Positions 61,683-64,000 of a stretch of 64,000 nt of DNA are shown here, one piece after another. Each line of letters begins with the position of its first letter. Positions within the stretch are counted from its first letter, which is position 1. The translations under genes were made by a program, and so were the position numbers. The notes below the pieces were generated by a model. That model did not search any database and was not told where the DNA came from. It was given only the letters and a program-made list of their open reading frames with translations. Origin of the DNA: Sulfitobacter noctilucicola (GTDB taxonomy: Bacteria; Pseudomonadota; Alphaproteobacteria; Rhodobacterales; Rhodobacteraceae); NCBI RefSeq assembly GCF_000622385.1, contig NZ_JASD01000008.1, positions 2,170,001 to 2,234,000 of the forward strand. Direction: 5' to 3'.

Positions 61683-62768
61683 ATGAAATATCTTATGACC
61701 GCTGCTGTTGCAGCCCTTGGTCTGGCAAGTCCTGCGCTCGCCGATATGGACGCGGCCAAGGCGGTAATCGAAAAATACAGCCAGCTTCCCACGTTTGATG
61801 CGCCGGGCGAACCGTTTGATGCAAAAGCCTGCATGGCAGACAAGAAGATGTTTGTCATTCCGCTGACCAATGCCAACCCGTTTAACGCCGCGATCTCTCA
61901 GGGATTTGTCGATGCAGCCGCCATGGTCGGTTTCGAGCTGCGCGATTGGGAAACACAGATGGACCCCGCAGGATGGATCCAAGGCATCAACACAGCTGTT
62001 GCAGAGGGTTTTGATCTGATCGACATGCAGGGTGGTTTGCCACCAGAGTTTCTCGTGCCACAGATCACCGAGGCAAAGGCCGCAGGCGTCAAGGTGACAG
62101 CGACCCACAACTGGGATGCGACCACTCAACAAACTCCGGAATTTATGGATGGGGCCGCGAACACGGACTACGTGACCATCGGACAGATCATCGCGGCATG
62201 GTCGATTGTACAAACTGGCGGCAAGGTAAACGCGCTGGTTCTGGGCCCTGATGAGATCACACCAACCGCCCCGCTGCGTGATGCAATCTTGGGGTATCTC
62301 AAGGACAACTGCCCAGATTGTACAACCAAGTACATTAATGTGCCGGTGAACGACTGGGCAACACAGGGGCAGCCCGCCGTGCAAAACGCGCTTCTGGCTG
62401 ATCCGTCCATCAACTACGTGCTGCCGGTCTACGATTCCATGTCACAGTTCATCGTGCCAGCGATCCAGATCGCAGGATCCAGCGCCAAGATTGTCAGCTA
62501 CAACGGCACACCCTTTGTGCTCGACATGATGCGCGATGGGGACATCGTCGAGATGAACGTCGGAGAAAGCCTTGGCTGGGTCGGTATGGCCGGTGCGGAT
62601 GCGAATATGCGTCTGCTCTGCGGTCTTGATCCGGTAACAAAGCTGAACACCCCGGCGTTTATTTTTACCGATGAAAACGTCGAGACAGCAGGCAATCCGG
62701 CGACGTTCAATGATGGGTATGGCGATGTCCACACCGCTGGCTTCAAGGCGCTTTGGGGCCTCGAGTGA
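61683..62768 (+). CDS. Sugar-type ABC transporter substrate-binding protein
   Basis: A 361-residue periplasmic protein with signal peptide MKYLMTAAVAALGLASPALA and a periplasmic-binding/LacI-like fold (FVIPLTNANPFNAAISQGFV; YVLPVYDSMSQFIVPAIQIA). It resembles RbsB/CUT2 receptors, a class that also serves non-sugar ligands such as autoinducer-2 and purine-like compounds. Cysteines in KACMAD and DNCPDC may pair. The position after hyuAB and the amidase suggests that the ligand is the hydantoin-like compound or its precursor. Confidence 0.88.
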   Translation: MKYLMTAAVAALGLASPALADMDAAKAVIEKYSQLPTFDAPGEPFDAKACMADKKMFVIPLTNANPFNAAISQGFVDAAAMVGFELRDWETQMDPAGWIQGINTAVAEGFDLIDMQGGLPPEFLVPQITEAKAAGVKVTATHNWDATTQQTPEFMDGAANTDYVTIGQIIAAWSIVQTGGKVNALVLGPDEITPTAPLRDAILGYLKDNCPDCTTKYINVPVNDWATQGQPAVQNALLADPSINYVLPVYDSMSQFIVPAIQIAGSSAKIVSYNGTPFVLDMMRDGDIVEMNVGESLGWVGMAGADANMRLLCGLDPVTKLNTPAFIFTDENVETAGNPATFNDGYGDVHTAGFKALWGLE

Positions 62769-64000
62769 GCCTCACCTCACACTCTCGCAGCATCCCCGAT
62801 GGGGGTGCTGCACTTGAGATCACGCACCTGTCCAAACGTTTTGGCGGCATGCTGGCCCTTGATGATGTATCGCTGCATGTTTCGCGCGGCGAAGTGCATG
62901 GCCTTTTGGGGTCAAACGGGTCGGGAAAATCCACGCTGATCAAAGTCTTGGCAGGCTTTCATGATCCTGAACCGGGCGCGGAAATCCGTCTATACGACCA
63001 GCGCCTGACATTGCCGGTTTCAGGCGCGCATGCGCGAAATATGGGCCTCGCCTTTGTGCATCAACACCTTAGTTTGATCGGCTCTCTTTCTGTGACCGAA
63101 AACCTGTTTCTCAACAAGCTTGCGACCGAAGACCGGTGGCGCATCAACTGGCCCGCGCTGCACCGCGATGCGGCAGAGATCTTCGCACGCTTCAACCTCG
63201 CGCTTGATCCGCGCAGCGAGGTCGCCTTTCTGTCACCGGTGCAGCAGGCGCTATTGGCCATCGTGCGCGCCTATGAAGAGGTGCGTCAGGCCAGCAAAGA
63301 TCACGCCGACCGCCCCGGCGTTTTGGTTTTGGATGAGCCGACACCGTTTCTGCCGCGCGCTGGCGTAGAGCAATTGTTCGGGCTGGTGCGCCAATGCACT
63401 GCCCTTGGAGCCAGCGTCATTTTTGTCAGTCATGATGTAGATGAGGTGCGCGAGATCACGGACCGTGCCACCATTCTGCGCGACGGCAAATTGATTGAGA
63501 CGGTTGATACCGTACAAACCTCGCATGACGGATTTGTAGGACGCATCATCGGGGGGGCGCTTGAGACTTACGGCGGGCATGCCAAGACGCTCAAAAATGT
63601 CGAACCGTATGTCACGGTAAGCGATCTGACAGCACCCGGTATCGGTCCGCTGAGTTTCGACGTGGCAAAGGGCGAAATCCTCGGCCTGACGGGACTGATC
63701 GGTTCGGGCTGTGACGATGTCCCTGCCTTGATTTACGGCGCACGGGAGGCCACGGGCGGGACAGTGTTACTTGACGGTCGCCGCATGCCCGCCATGGCGC
63801 TTTCGCCTGAGAAGGCACTGGGCTGGGGCATGGCCTATCTTCCCGCAGACCGTTTGGGTGCGGCTGGTGTCGGCTCCTTACCGGTGTGTGAAAACATCGC
63901 GTTGCCGGTATTTGACCGGCTCAGACGCGGCTTTGGTCTGATGTCCTCGACCATCGAAAAACACGGGCTTGAACAGGGAGCGGGGGCAGGGGTCAAACCC
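62765..64000 (+). CDS. CUT2 (RbsA-type) ABC transporter ATP-binding protein, 3' end outside window
   Basis: This partial gene starts at GTG 62765, overlapping the receptor stop (GTGA), and is open to the window edge, 412 codons. The first ATPase domain has Walker A GSNGSGKST at about residues 58-66, a degenerate signature (FLSPVQQALLAIVRA instead of LSGGQ), Walker B VLVLDEPT and the switch SHD. The second domain starts near 285 (GEILGLTGLIGSGCDDV), as in two-domain RbsA proteins. The partner permease genes would lie just downstream. It completes the importer serving the hydantoinase cluster. Confidence 0.9.
   Translation, partial: MSLTSHSRSIPDGGAALEITHLSKRFGGMLALDDVSLHVSRGEVHGLLGSNGSGKSTLIKVLAGFHDPEPGAEIRLYDQRLTLPVSGAHARNMGLAFVHQHLSLIGSLSVTENLFLNKLATEDRWRINWPALHRDAAEIFARFNLALDPRSEVAFLSPVQQALLAIVRAYEEVRQASKDHADRPGVLVLDEPTPFLPRAGVEQLFGLVRQCTALGASVIFVSHDVDEVREITDRATILRDGKLIETVDTVQTSHDGFVGRIIGGALETYGGHAKTLKNVEPYVTVSDLTAPGIGPLSFDVAKGEILGLTGLIGSGCDDVPALIYGAREATGGTVLLDGRRMPAMALSPEKALGWGMAYLPADRLGAAGVGSLPVCENIALPVFDRLRRGFGLMSSTIEKHGLEQGAGAGVKP

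Overview
The window looks like chromosomal DNA of a marine alphaproteobacterium of the Rhodobacteraceae, probably the Roseobacter group. The evidence is the mix of genes: a CarD-type regulator, cobS/cobT back to back, an aa3-type ctaD, pobA-pcaHG, TRAP and sugar-type ABC importers, many family III CoA-transferases, DUF2147 proteins, a perfect CtrA-type box, and three single tRNA genes. This assignment is inferred from gene content, not from a database search. I see no insertion sequence, prophage, integrase or CRISPR array.

Bases 1-18,530 are mostly housekeeping: the end of carD with its terminator; cobS and cobT; a Kef-type antiporter; an Lrp regulator divergent from hppD (tyrosine breakdown); an 824-residue membrane protein resembling pilus or secretion assembly parts; metY (sulfur assimilation); a small ribbon-helix-helix-like protein behind two matching inverted-repeat operators; a glycosyltransferase-like protein; a large acidic protein with a tandem internal duplication behind a CtrA-like box; a geranylgeranyl-reductase-like flavoprotein; tRNA-Tyr; rlmB; and a candidate small RNA ending in a strong terminator.

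Bases 18,580-23,260 hold hisB-hisH and hisA-hisF-hisE on the minus strand. They are separated by three consecutive secreted DUF2147 proteins on the plus strand. Bases 23,400-31,580 carry small regulators, a response regulator with a degenerate GGDEF-like domain, tRNA-Gly, a MAPEG protein, ctaD, lipB, a DsbA/FrnE-like protein, a peptidoglycan-binding protein and tRNA-Leu.

From 31,670 to the end the window is catabolic and built of modules, each with its own regulator. (1) An AraC regulator faces pobA-pcaH-pcaG and a flavin monooxygenase (4-hydroxybenzoate to protocatechuate to ring cleavage). (2) A GntR regulator and a D-2-hydroxyacid dehydrogenase with FAD and Fe-S domains face an aminotransferase, a full TRAP importer, a crotonase and a CoA-transferase. 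A 20-bp near-palindrome sits between the two arms. (3) An SDR, an SMP-30-like lactonase, a Gfo/Idh/MocA dehydrogenase and an EamA transporter. (4) An iron alcohol dehydrogenase, a GntR regulator and an HMG-CoA-lyase-like enzyme face another CoA-transferase across a TGTATACA operator candidate. (5) A helix-turn-helix/coiled-coil protein is followed by hydantoinase subunits A and B, an N-carbamoylsarcosine-amidase-like hydrolase, and a sugar-type ABC importer that runs off the window. Modules 2 and 5 are the best candidates for undescribed pathways.
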